This document shows, in pieces, positions 9,426 to 17,490 of a DNA stretch of 64,000 nucleotides. Both the position numbers and the translations under genes were made by a program. The stretch lies in contig OZ244796.1 in NCBI GenBank assembly GCA_965219965.1, positions 1,437,807 through 1,501,806 on the forward strand, in the 5' to 3' direction. The notes beneath the pieces are model-generated. The model searched no databases. It had not been told where the DNA came from and saw only the letters and a list, made by a program, of their open reading frames with translations. Every line of letters begins with the position of its first letter. The first letter of the stretch is position 1. The stretch is from G965219965 sp965219965. GTDB taxonomy: Bacteria > Pseudomonadota > Alphaproteobacteria > RS24.

Positions 9426-9800
9426 ATGGCGGACACATTACAATTTGACCTCGTCGCCCCGCAAAAATTATTACGCTCAGGGCAAGTGGCACGGGTGGAT
9501 GTGCCGGGCGCGGAAGGCAATTTCGGCGTGCTGGCCAAGCACAGCCCGTGCATGGCTTTGCTGCGGGCAGGCATTGTGACGGTGGCAGAAAATAATGGGG
9601 CGCAGACCCGCTATTTTATTCGCGGCGGCATTGGCGATGTCACGCCAGAGGGTTTGACTTTGCTGGTGGAAAACGCGCTGGCATTAGACGGTGCAAGTGC
9701 GGCGGATATTGACGCCGAAATTGCCGTAGCGCGAGCGGGGGAAGATGCGGCGTCAATATCTGCTGTGGACGCGCTCAAAACCTTGCGGGCGGAAATGTAA
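9426..9800 (+). CDS. atpC: F1 ATP synthase subunit epsilon
   Basis: Rotor-stalk subunit and intrinsic ATPase inhibitor. The 124-residue protein has the N-terminal beta-sandwich (LQFDLVAPQKLLRSGQVARVDVPGAEG, FGVLAKHSPCMALLRAGIV) and a short helical C-terminal tail. It starts 8 nt after the atpD stop and ends the atpHAGDC operon, just before an inverted repeat that looks like a terminator. Genes on the far side are on the opposite strand. Confidence 0.93.
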   Translation: MADTLQFDLVAPQKLLRSGQVARVDVPGAEGNFGVLAKHSPCMALLRAGIVTVAENNGAQTRYFIRGGIGDVTPEGLTLLVENALALDGASAADIDAEIAVARAGEDAASISAVDALKTLRAEM

Positions 9801-9806
9801 GCTGTG

Positions 9807-11050
9807 TTAATTGAGTGACAAGCTCAATTTTGATTTTAGATATTCCATACTCCGCGCCCCCTTGACAGAATTGCAATGGCCGCAAAGCAGTTGCAAATTT
9901 TCAATATGGTCGGTGCCGCCCTTTGTGCGGGCGATAATATGGTCAACATCAAAATTTTGAATTTTGAAATGCTCGGCACAGCCATTGCATTTGCCTTCTT
10001 GTTCGCCATAAAGCGTTTTCTTATGCGATTGGTAGGGCGGCAATTTGCCCATATCACTGCGCTTTGGAATATCGGTGCGGTGTATGATTTCAAAAATTTT
10101 ATTTTGCGAGGAAAGCAAATCGGTGAGTTCATTTTCCGCCCGCGCCCGCACCAGCTCGGCGGCTTTCGCGCTTATGTCAATGCCAACCCATTGCCGCCCC
10201 AAACGCTCGGCGGCCACGCAGGTGGTCGCACAACCGCAAAACGGGTCCAACACCATATCGCCCGCATTGCTTGAGGCTTTGATGATGCGCTCCAATAGCG
10301 CAAGCGGCTTTTGCGTGGGATAGCCCGTGCGCTCGGTGGCTCTCGCGTTTAATGATGGCAAGGTTATTACATCGTCGGGAGTTTTGCCTTTGGGCATATC
10401 TTTGCCCGCCTGTCCGCCAGATGTGTAACGCCATTCCGTCATTCCGCTTTCAAATGGTACAAGAACATCTTTTAGATTAAAGGTGTAATCCTTAGTCATT
10501 GCATACCAGAAAACAGTGTCATGCGCCCGCGCAAGTCGCCGCTTTCCTCGTGATGCGTTTTTATAATACCAAATTATCTCGTTAATGAATTGTCCACGCC
10601 CAAAAATTGCATCCATTAACATTTTTAGACTATGCGACATGGTCGGGTCGCAGTGCAGGTAGATAGAGCCTGTGGGTTTTAAGATGCGGTGCATTTCTAA
10701 AAGGCGGGTGGCCATATAGGCGAGATAGGATTTATCGCTATCGCTCATCGCCGCCAATAGCACGCGGTAAAGGGCGGGGTGCTTGGCTTCAATTAGGTTA
10801 ATCCATTCGGTGTCAACATCTGACAGCGTCCATGTATCTTTGAACGCCGCACCTGCCGCTTTTGAACCAATCGGGGCGGCGTAATTGGCTTTGGAATTAA
10901 AAGGCGGGTCTAAATAAATGAGGTCAATAGACGCGCTGTTTAGCCCGCGCATAATGGGTAAATTGTCACCCGTCCAAATTGTTTGATTTGTAAAGTTACC
11001 AGAGGTTAAGGAATTCTGGGGGGGGGGGGGGGGGGGGTATTGCTTGTCAT
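9807..11050 (-). CDS. DNA methyltransferase with C-terminal HNH domain, probably phase-variable (sequenced off)
   Basis: Predicted site-specific N6-adenine or N4-cytosine methyltransferase. From the N-terminus: WTGDNLPIMRGL, motif IV IYLDPPFNSKANY, a variable middle region, PTQKPLALLERI, and the AdoMet-binding motif VLDPFCGCATT near the C-terminal side (beta-class order). After it lies an HNH-like domain with CNGC, FDVDHI and CGHCN. The continuous frame starts at an ATG at 10952, but this cuts off the conserved TGDNL segment, and 23 further in-frame codons upstream have no start codon before they run into a 20-base G/C tract. The only good ATG, at 11050 with GTGAG upstream, lies beyond the tract and is out of frame; it stops at 11006-11008. 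Tract lengths of 18 or 21 would restore one long frame. It lies 20 nt downstream of purU. Confidence 0.85.
9809..9833 (+). terminator. Intrinsic terminator after the atp operon
   Basis: AATTGAG (9809-9815), a 7-nt loop, CTCAATT (9823-9829), then a T-rich run. It lies 9 nt past the atpC stop and overlaps the last codons of the convergent methyltransferase gene, so it must serve as terminator on the plus strand while coding on the minus strand. Confidence 0.6.
11018..11037. repeat. Poly-G/C homopolymer tract (20 bases)
   Basis: Twenty consecutive G on the plus strand (C in the coding sense of the methyltransferase), five codons after the ATG at 11050. In-frame reading from that ATG gives MTSNT, six prolines and RIP before a stop. 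It is by far the longest homopolymer I noticed in the window. Mononucleotide tracts at this position are the classical slipped-strand switch of phase-variable genes. Confidence 0.95.
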
Positions 11051-11070
11051 TTTTATTTTCTCACTTTCAT

Positions 11071-11934
11071 TTAATGCGAAAAGACAACGGTTTTGTGGCC
11101 GTTCAACAAAACACGGCGTTCGCAATGCAAAGCCACCGCATGGGCGAGGACTTGTTGTTCCACTTCACGACCCACGCTCACCATTTTTTCAACCGACATA
11201 TCATGGCGCACGGCGGCGGTGTTTTGCGAAATAATCGGGCCTTCGTCCAGCGCGCTGGTGACATAATGGGCGGTCGCGCCAATCATTTTCACGCCGCGCT
11301 CAAAGGCTTGGCTATAGGGGGCGGCGCCCTTAAAGCCGGGCAGAAAGCTGTGATGAATGTTAATAATCTGCCCCGCATATTGCTCGCAAAAAACCGCGCT
11401 TAGCACCTGCATATAACGCGCCAACACAATGAGTTCCGCGCCCGTTTCTTTTATTAAAGCATGCAATTTTTGCTCGCTTTCTTTTTTGCTGGTTTTATCT
11501 TTGGCGGCAATCGGGTGGTGGTGAAAAGCCAGCCCCTCGCGCTCTACCACATGGCGGGCGGTGTCGTGGTTAGACACAACCGCCTGAATGTCAATGTTTA
11601 ACGCGCCAATGCGGGTGCGGTAAAGCAAGTCAACAAGGCAATGGTCAAATTTAGAAACAAGGATAAGCGTTTTCGGCTTGGCGGCGGCATCATAAATATG
11701 CCAATCCATCGCAAATTTTTCCCCAATCGGCGCGAAGGCTTTTTCTATATCCGCCAAAGCGGGCGGGGTGGCCAGCGGGGAAAAAGCCAGCCGCATAAAA
11801 AAGCAATTTGTTTCGGGCGCACCGAACTGGTCGCTTTCATTTATGTTCATATTTTGCGCCAGCAAAAATTCACTAACCGCCGCAACAATGCCCGCCTTGT
11901 CGGGGCATGAAAGAATGAGAATGAATTGGGGCAT
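11071..11934 (-). CDS. purU: Formyltetrahydrofolate deformylase
   Basis: Hydrolyses 10-formyl-THF to formate and THF, supplying formate for purine synthesis and balancing one-carbon pools. The 287-residue protein has an N-terminal ACT domain (FILILSCPDKAGIVAAVSEFL) and a C-terminal formyltransferase-fold domain with SFLPGFKGAAPYSQAFERG and TSALDEGPII. I prefer the ATG at 11934 because AGGA lies 7 nt before it; an ATG at 11949 just after the upstream stop is also possible. It overlaps or abuts the dioxygenase gene and is followed on the same strand by the phase-variable methyltransferase. Confidence 0.93.
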   Translation of the reverse strand: MPQFILILSCPDKAGIVAAVSEFLLAQNMNINESDQFGAPETNCFFMRLAFSPLATPPALADIEKAFAPIGEKFAMDWHIYDAAAKPKTLILVSKFDHCLVDLLYRTRIGALNIDIQAVVSNHDTARHVVEREGLAFHHHPIAAKDKTSKKESEQKLHALIKETGAELIVLARYMQVLSAVFCEQYAGQIINIHHSFLPGFKGAAPYSQAFERGVKMIGATAHYVTSALDEGPIISQNTAAVRHDMSVEKMVSVGREVEQQVLAHAVALHCERRVLLNGHKTVVFSH

Positions 11935-11949
11935 GGCTTTATCCTGCAT

Positions 11950-12924
11950 TTATCCTGATTTATATTCGGCATATTCAAAGCTGGCGTCAATTTTATTCAG
12001 CAAATGTTCCAGCGCGGTGATGGTTTGGGTTTCTGTTTCGGTTGCGGTTTGGGTTAACGCCCTTAAAGGCGTATCATATTGCGGGTCATAAAAAAAGGCG
12101 AGGCTGTGGCGCATCTGCCCGCTTAAATTCCGCACGCGGTGGCGGGTGGAAATGTAACGCCCCGCGCTCCAAACTTCCATCATATCGCCGATATTGACCA
12201 GCAATGTGTCGGCCACAGGCGGGGCGGGCTGCCACGCGCCGCTTTGGCTTTGGACTTCTAGGCCACGCTGGTCGGCCTGAGCGAGCAGGGTCAGGCAGCC
12301 GAAATCGGTATGGGCGGCGGCACTTTTCGGGCTGTCGGGCGTGGCCAGCGGGGGATAGCGTATCGGGCTAAGGGTGGCCATCGGGCAGGCCAAATAAGGG
12401 TCAAAATGGGTCTCGCTCAGCCCCAAGCCGAGCGCGAGCGCACGCATGAGGCGGTGGGCGCATTGGGCAAAAGCGGTGTAAGTTTCTTGCATGGCCTGCT
12501 TAAAGGCGGGGCTTTGTGGCTCCCCATCAGGCCATTGATTTGCGCCGTGCAAGGGAATTTTCTGGCGCACAAAAGGGTGGCTGGCGGGCAGGTCATGGCC
12601 GATTTTCAGCCCTTCCTTGTGGTCGCCTTCGGGCTGGTTGTGCGCGTCTAGGACTTCTTCGCCGTGAAAATACCAGCCGCGATGGCACGGGCTATGGGTG
12701 ATGTGGATTTTTTGTTTTTCAGCGCGGGGCAGGTCAAAAAATGCTTTGGCCTGAGCAAAGCATGTTTCAATGAGCGCGGCGGGAATTCCGTGATTTTTCA
12801 AATAAAAAAATCCATGCGTGCCAATGGCCGTATCTATGGCTCGCGCCGTAGCGCGTTTGGCAGAGGCATCGCCGCTAAAGGGGGCGAAATCCACAATGGG
12901 TAAATTTGTCGGCGCGGTGTTCAT
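11950..12924 (-). CDS. Isopenicillin-N-synthase-like 2-oxoglutarate/Fe(II) dioxygenase
   Basis: Non-haem iron oxygenase of the isopenicillin N synthase superfamily; the substrate cannot be told from sequence. The 324-residue protein has the DIOX_N domain (LPIVDFAPFSG, GFFYLKNHGIP) and the 2OG-Fe(II) domain with the iron ligands H and D in AAHTDFGCLTLLAQ, the second His in ISTRHRV, and the conserved Arg/Ser region RHSLAFFYDP. Its ATG overlaps the rppH stop by 4 nt, so it is translationally coupled to rppH. I see no biosynthetic cluster around it. Confidence 0.88.
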   Translation of the reverse strand: MNTAPTNLPIVDFAPFSGDASAKRATARAIDTAIGTHGFFYLKNHGIPAALIETCFAQAKAFFDLPRAEKQKIHITHSPCHRGWYFHGEEVLDAHNQPEGDHKEGLKIGHDLPASHPFVRQKIPLHGANQWPDGEPQSPAFKQAMQETYTAFAQCAHRLMRALALGLGLSETHFDPYLACPMATLSPIRYPPLATPDSPKSAAAHTDFGCLTLLAQADQRGLEVQSQSGAWQPAPPVADTLLVNIGDMMEVWSAGRYISTRHRVRNLSGQMRHSLAFFYDPQYDTPLRALTQTATETETQTITALEHLLNKIDASFEYAEYKSG

Positions 12925-13415
12925 GAAGGCGAGTTAAGCACAAAAGGCGCGAAGGCGGAAACAATTTGCTCATAAAGAGCGCGTTTGAACGGCACAACAA
13001 TTTGCGGACATTCTTCCAAAGGCCGCCACGCCCAATCTTCAAATTCACGCTTTTTATGCGCGTCTAATTTAATTTCCGCCTCATCGCCCGTGAAACGGAG
13101 CAGAAACCATTTTTGCCGCTGGCCTTTATATTTGCCCTTGAGTGCCACGCCAATGGCTTCGGGTGGCAAGTCATAGGTGAGCCAATCGGGCAGTTCATGA
13201 ATGAGTTCAGTGCTGGTGATGCCCGTTTCTTCGGCCAGCTCGCGGCGGGCGGCTTGGGCGGGGGTTTCGCCCGCATCAATGCCGCCTTGCGGAAATTGCC
13301 AGCGCGGCGTGTCGGGCGGGAGCTTGTCGGCAACACGCAAGCCCGTCCACACCAGCCCGTGCGGGTTGACAACCACCATGCCGACGCAAGGGCGATAGCT
13401 TCGCGCCTCTGCCAT
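12921..13415 (-). CDS. rppH: RNA pyrophosphohydrolase (Nudix)
   Basis: Removes pyrophosphate from mRNA 5' ends and so triggers 5'-dependent decay. The 164-residue protein has the full Nudix box GGIDAGETPAQAARRELAEE and the family's YRPCVGMVVVNPHGLVWTGLR start, WQFPQGG, and WRPLEECPQIVVPFKRALYEQ near the C-terminus. It starts one base after the ctpA stop, so the two are cotranscribed, as in most alphaproteobacteria. Confidence 0.94.
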   Translation of the reverse strand: MAEARSYRPCVGMVVVNPHGLVWTGLRVADKLPPDTPRWQFPQGGIDAGETPAQAARRELAEETGITSTELIHELPDWLTYDLPPEAIGVALKGKYKGQRQKWFLLRFTGDEAEIKLDAHKKREFEDWAWRPLEECPQIVVPFKRALYEQIVSAFAPFVLNSPS

Positions 13416-13416
13416 G

Positions 13417-14739
13417 TTAATTTTTGCGGCGCGTTAAAGCGGCCAGCCCATTTTTTGTTTTCTGCATATCCAGCATAAGCGTAATCGCTTCTTGCAGCTG
13501 TGCATCTTTTTCTGGCTCACGCGGCACATAGGCAAAAGAAGGCGCGTCTTCTTCTTTTTCTTCCGCGTCTTTTTTCTGTGCGTCATTTTTAAGATGGCCG
13601 CGCAAATCGGCTTCACTGCGGCTGGTGCGGCGTTTGATGTCATCGGGCAGAATTTGCTCAATGATAATATCGGGCGTGATGCCGAGCGCTTGAATGGCAC
13701 GCCCCGACGGGGTGTAATAACGCGCCGTGGTCAGTCGCAACGCCCCATCATTGGGCAAGGGGACAATGGATTGCACCGAGCCTTTGCCGAAACTTTGCGT
13801 GCCAGCAATAAGGGCGCGGTGATGGTCTTGCAACGCACCCGCAACAATTTCAGACGCCGAGGCCGAGCCGCCATTGACCAGCACTAAAATCGGCGCACCC
13901 TTTGTCAGGTCGCCCGTGCGGGCATGAAAGCGGGCATTGTTTTTCGGATTGCGCCCACGTGTGGATACAATTTCGCCTTGCGTGAGAAAACTATCCGACA
14001 CGCTAATGGCTTCTGATAACAGCCCGCCCGGATTGTTGCGGAGGTCAAGAATATAGCCGACAAATTTTTTGCGATTGACGATAGTAGAAAGCTCTTCTAT
14101 CGCCTTGCGGAGGTTTTTGGTGGTGTTTTGGTTAAAAGTGGTCAGGCGAATATAACCAATTTGCTTTTCATCGCCTTCGGTGCGCCAACGCACCGCTTCA
14201 ATTTTTATAATGGCGCGGGTTATCACAATATCAAAACTCTCATCTGTGCCTTCGCGCAAAATGCTAATGGTAATGTCGGTGCCAATTTCGCCGCGCATAA
14301 TGTCCACCGCTTCGGCCAAAGTCAGCCCCAAAACATCTTCGCCATTAAGTTTAACAATTAAATCATTGGGCAGAACACCCGCCCGTTCGGCAGGGGTGTC
14401 GGCAATGGGGGCGACCACTTTGACCAGCCCGCCTTCCATCGTCACTTCTATGCCCAGCCCGCCAAATTCGCCCGTGGTTTGCACCTGCATATCTTCAAAA
14501 TGCTCCGGCGGCAGGTAAGAAGAATGGGGGTCAAGCGAGGTGAGCATGCCGGTCAGGGCAGCTTCAATCAGCTCTTTATTTTCGGGCGCGTCCACATATT
14601 CTTTGCGGACACGTTCTAAAACATCGCCAAATAAAGCAAGCTGCTCATAAAGCGGAATTTGCTTTTCTTCTTTTTGGGCGTGTGCGGGAGTGGCAAAGCT
14701 CAGCCATAGGCTGGCGCAAAATATATATATGGGACGCAT
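13417..14739 (-). CDS. ctpA: C-terminal processing protease, S41 family
   Basis: Periplasmic serine protease that trims or degrades envelope proteins from the C-terminus. The 440-residue precursor has a signal peptide (MRPIYIFCASLWLSFATPAHAQ minus the last residues), a PDZ domain around residues 90-170 (GLGIEVTMEGGLVKV, AGVLPNDLIVKLNGEDV) and an S41 domain with Ser in GGSASASEIVAGAL and Lys in SFGKGSVQ. The ATG at 14739 has GAGGA upstream at good spacing; the frame-matched upstream start would displace the signal peptide. C-terminal region is rich in Lys/Glu. It follows the envC-type gene by 17 nt, so the two are likely cotranscribed. Confidence 0.94.
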   Translation of the reverse strand: MRPIYIFCASLWLSFATPAHAQKEEKQIPLYEQLALFGDVLERVRKEYVDAPENKELIEAALTGMLTSLDPHSSYLPPEHFEDMQVQTTGEFGGLGIEVTMEGGLVKVVAPIADTPAERAGVLPNDLIVKLNGEDVLGLTLAEAVDIMRGEIGTDITISILREGTDESFDIVITRAIIKIEAVRWRTEGDEKQIGYIRLTTFNQNTTKNLRKAIEELSTIVNRKKFVGYILDLRNNPGGLLSEAISVSDSFLTQGEIVSTRGRNPKNNARFHARTGDLTKGAPILVLVNGGSASASEIVAGALQDHHRALIAGTQSFGKGSVQSIVPLPNDGALRLTTARYYTPSGRAIQALGITPDIIIEQILPDDIKRRTSRSEADLRGHLKNDAQKKDAEEKEEDAPSFAYVPREPEKDAQLQEAITLMLDMQKTKNGLAALTRRKN

Positions 14740-14756
14740 TTTATATCCTCTATCCT

Positions 14757-15926
14757 CTAGCGTTTTTTGAACCATCGGGCGGCGTTCACAGGTTGCCCCT
14801 TATACCTTATTTCTACATAGAGCGTTAGCCCATCTTGGGCAAGGGGCGGATTTGCGCGGTTTTGTGGCACACTCGCCATGCGGCCTATGGGTTCGCCCGC
14901 TAAAACCTGTTGGCCAACATCTACATTAAGCGTGTCCAGCCCCGCTAAGAGCAAATGATAATGACGCCCGACCGACATAATTAAAATCGTGCCATAGTCG
15001 CGGAAAGGGGCGGCATATTGAATGGTCGCATCAAAAGGCGCGGTGACAATGGCCTGGGCGCGGGTGGTGATATAAGCCCCTTCGCGCCCCCATTCGCTAT
15101 TGCGCTTGGCGGTCTGGGCGGGGGACAGGAATTGCCCCGATACGGGTATGGGCAAACGGCCCTTGGCATTGCGAAATTTCAGCCCGTCATCTTTGGGCGG
15201 GCGGCGCGATTCTAATTTTTTCACCAAATCGCGCAGGCTTTTTGCTTGGCGGGCAAGGCGGTTTATTTCACGCTTTTCTTCGGCAATGGAAATGCGGGCG
15301 GCGGCCTCGCTTTGCTTTTTCTGCGTTAATAATTCGGCCAAGCGGATTTTATCTTGCATGGCTTGGGCGTTTTCATTTTTAAGCTGGGCCTGACGGGTTT
15401 GCATTTGCTGGCGAATGGCAGAAAGCTCATCAAGCTGGGCTTTAATGCGCTCAGCCGCTTTTTGTAAAACCGGCACAATGCCCGCCATGGCCAAGCCGCC
15501 GCGCAGACCCGCCAGCGCGTCATCAGGGCGCACCGCCAAAGCGGGCGGGGCTTGCTTTTCAAATTTTTGCAACGCGGCAAGGGCGGCGGCCAAACGGTCG
15601 CGGTCTTTTTGTAAGCGGGTGAGCATATCGGCCTCGCCAATAGATAGTTTTTTCAAATCGCGCTCAATTTCATTTTGCCGCGCCTCGCTGGATTTTATCC
15701 GTGCGGCGAGGTGAATGATTTTCTTTTGCAATTCTTTTTGCTGGTCGGCGAGGCGGGCGGCTTTTTTTTCCAACGCATAGCGGGCTTTGCTGCGCTGTTT
15801 AATTTCCTCTTCAACTTGTTTGAGGCGGTTTTTTTCTTTTTCTTCTTTTGCCGCGCTATGGGCAGGGGCAATGGCCAGCCATGTGGCCAGAAAAAACAGA
15901 GGTAGAAATTTAAGTGCGTGAATCAT
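14757..15926 (-). CDS. envC: Murein hydrolase activator EnvC-like, M23 domain
   Basis: Periplasmic coiled-coil protein that activates amidases for septal peptidoglycan splitting. The 389-residue precursor has a signal peptide (IHALKFLPLFFLATWLAIAPAHS), a long charged coiled coil (about residues 25-250, rich in Lys, Glu, Gln) and a C-terminal LytM/M23 domain (ITTRAQAIVTAPFDATIQYAAPFRDYG, HYHLLLAGLDTLNVDVGQQV, PLAQDGLTLYVEIRYKGQPVNAARWF). The zinc-binding HxxxD of active M23 enzymes is not evident, which fits an activator rather than an enzyme. Its ATG shares one base with the rlmH stop. The frame continues upstream inside rlmH without meaning. Confidence 0.9.
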   Translation of the reverse strand: MIHALKFLPLFFLATWLAIAPAHSAAKEEKEKNRLKQVEEEIKQRSKARYALEKKAARLADQQKELQKKIIHLAARIKSSEARQNEIERDLKKLSIGEADMLTRLQKDRDRLAAALAALQKFEKQAPPALAVRPDDALAGLRGGLAMAGIVPVLQKAAERIKAQLDELSAIRQQMQTRQAQLKNENAQAMQDKIRLAELLTQKKQSEAAARISIAEEKREINRLARQAKSLRDLVKKLESRRPPKDDGLKFRNAKGRLPIPVSGQFLSPAQTAKRNSEWGREGAYITTRAQAIVTAPFDATIQYAAPFRDYGTILIMSVGRHYHLLLAGLDTLNVDVGQQVLAGEPIGRMASVPQNRANPPLAQDGLTLYVEIRYKGQPVNAARWFKKR

Positions 15927-16405
15927 TAGGCGCGATGATAAGGGTGATGGGTTAAAATGGAAACCGCCCGCCAAAGCTGTTCGCACAGCATAACCCGCGC
16001 TAGGCCATGCGGCCATGTCATCGGGCTGAGCGAAATAATCCTATCGGCTTGGAGCAGCAAGGTGGGGTCTAGCCCGTCCGCCCCGCCAAGCATAAAGGCG
16101 AGATGGGCGCAGCCCGCTTGCTGCTGGGCTTTGAGCATATCGGCAAAAGCGCGGCTGGACAGCATTTGCCCGCTTTCATCAAGGGCGATAAGAAACGCAT
16201 CGGCAGCAATGGCGGCGCGCAGCAAGTCGGCTTCAGCTTTTTTCCGCGCCGCGCCAGACAGGTTTTTGCGCTCTTTGAGTTCGTGGAGGGTGGCTTGTTT
16301 AATGCTGGCGGCTTTGTGGCCGTCTATGCGTTTGAGATAGGTGTCGCATAAAGCGGCTTCGGGCGTGTTGCGGAATTGACCAATGGCGTAAATGCTTAGG
16401 CGCAT
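15926..16405 (-). CDS. rlmH: 23S rRNA pseudouridine-1915 N3-methyltransferase RlmH
   Basis: SPOUT methyltransferase acting on assembled 70S ribosomes. The 159-residue product starts MRLSIYAIG and has the AdoMet-binding knot FMLGGADGLD and the C-terminal LSPMTWPHGLARVMLCEQLWRA with YHRA end, all diagnostic. The ATG at 16405 lies one base after the rsfS stop. Upstream in-frame ATGs would add about 20 residues overlapping rsfS and are rejected. Confidence 0.95.
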   Translation of the reverse strand: MRLSIYAIGQFRNTPEAALCDTYLKRIDGHKAASIKQATLHELKERKNLSGAARKKAEADLLRAAIAADAFLIALDESGQMLSSRAFADMLKAQQQAGCAHLAFMLGGADGLDPTLLLQADRIISLSPMTWPHGLARVMLCEQLWRAVSILTHHPYHRA

Positions 16406-16406
16406 T

Positions 16407-16838
16407 TTAGCCCGCATCATTGGCAGGGCGCACAGAAGAAGGCGCGGGGGTGCCAATATGTTCAATCGGTTCGTCCGCGCCCACCTTATCGGCCTGCCAC
16501 ATTTTTTCTATATTATAAAAAGCACGCACTTCGGGGCGGAAAATATGCACAATCACATTTCCCGCATCCACCAAAACCCAATCGCAATTTGGCAAGCCTT
16601 CCACCTGCACAGATTTCTGGCCGACATTTTTGAGCTTGCGTAAAAGATGGTCGGCGAGCGCACCAATATGGCGTTGCGACCGACCAGAGGCAATGACCAT
16701 ATAATCGGCAAAGGCCGCCTTGCCGCGTAAATCTATGGCGGTCATATTTTCGGCCTTGTCATCGTCAAGACATTGCAAAACCAGCGCGGCGAGGCGGTCG
16801 TCTATATTATGGGCGGAATTATTAGCGGGATTGCTCAT
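16407..16838 (-). CDS. rsfS: Ribosome silencing factor RsfS
   Basis: Binds ribosomal protein L14 and blocks subunit joining in stationary phase or starvation. The 143-residue protein has the family core: AENMTAIDLRGKAAFADYMVIASGRSQRHIGALADHL and LPNCDWVLVDAGNVIVHIFRPEVRAFYNIEKMW. The C-terminal tail after MWQADK is low-complexity. It sits between nadD (46 nt upstream) and rlmH, the standard order. Confidence 0.95.
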   Translation of the reverse strand: MSNPANNSAHNIDDRLAALVLQCLDDDKAENMTAIDLRGKAAFADYMVIASGRSQRHIGALADHLLRKLKNVGQKSVQVEGLPNCDWVLVDAGNVIVHIFRPEVRAFYNIEKMWQADKVGADEPIEHIGTPAPSSVRPANDAG

Positions 16839-16884
16839 GCGGGTTTAGTTTAATCCGTTCGCACGCCAAAGCGCAAGGGGGCAA

Positions 16885-17487
16885 TTATTTTTCATTTTCA
16901 TTTTCATTTTCATTACGCAGGGCGGTGGAAGAGGCGGGGCTGGTCATGCCGTCCACCAGCACCCAAGCGGGCGGTTTATGCGTGGCCAAATGGGCGGCTT
17001 TTTCTATGGGCAAACGCGCCGCCGCATAGCGGCTAGCGGCCATGCCAAGCCCGGCCTTGACGGTTTCATTCGGGCGCGGATAAATGGCCAAAGGCAAAGC
17101 GGCCATAATTTTTTCCCAATCATGCCATTGGTGAAAATTTTTCAAATTATCCGCCCCCATAAGCCAAACAAAACGCACATGCGGGTAAAGTTTTTGCAAG
17201 GCTTTTATCGTGTCCGCCGTGTGCTGGGTTTTGAGCGTTTCTTCTTCGGCAGAAATATAAGTTTTATGGTTGCCCGCCAGCTTGCGGCACGCGGCGAGGC
17301 GGTCGCTGAGCGGCATGGCGGCGGCAGGTTTAAGCGGATTTTGCGGCGCGACCAACCACCAGATAAGGTCTAACTGCAAAAGGGTTTGTAAGCGGCGGCA
17401 CACCAAAACATGACCCTCATGCGGCGGGTCAAAACTGCCGCCAAAAAGGCCAATTTTCATGCCCGCATGAAAAGGAGGTTGCGCCAC
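16885..17487 (-). CDS. nadD: Nicotinate-nucleotide adenylyltransferase
   Basis: Makes deamido-NAD from nicotinate mononucleotide and ATP in NAD synthesis. The protein shows GLFGGSFDPPHEGH, the nucleotidyltransferase motif, and the C-terminal SSTALR motif. Two starts are possible: a GTG at 17487, three bases after the proA stop, or an ATG at 17460 immediately before KIGLFGG; neither has a strong ribosome-binding site. The last residues are NENENENEK, encoded by a perfect hexamer repeat. Confidence 0.93.
   Translation of the reverse strand: MAQPPFHAGMKIGLFGGSFDPPHEGHVLVCRRLQTLLQLDLIWWLVAPQNPLKPAAAMPLSDRLAACRKLAGNHKTYISAEEETLKTQHTADTIKALQKLYPHVRFVWLMGADNLKNFHQWHDWEKIMAALPLAIYPRPNETVKAGLGMAASRYAAARLPIEKAAHLATHKPPAWVLVDGMTSPASSTALRNENENENEK
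16889..16912. repeat. Hexanucleotide repeat (TTTTCA) x4 at the 3' end of nadD
   Basis: Four perfect tandem copies of a 6-base unit just before the nadD stop; on the coding strand they encode alternating Asn-Glu. Because the unit is a multiple of three, copy-number change would alter tail length but not frame. Confidence 0.9.
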
Positions 17488-17490
17488 TTT

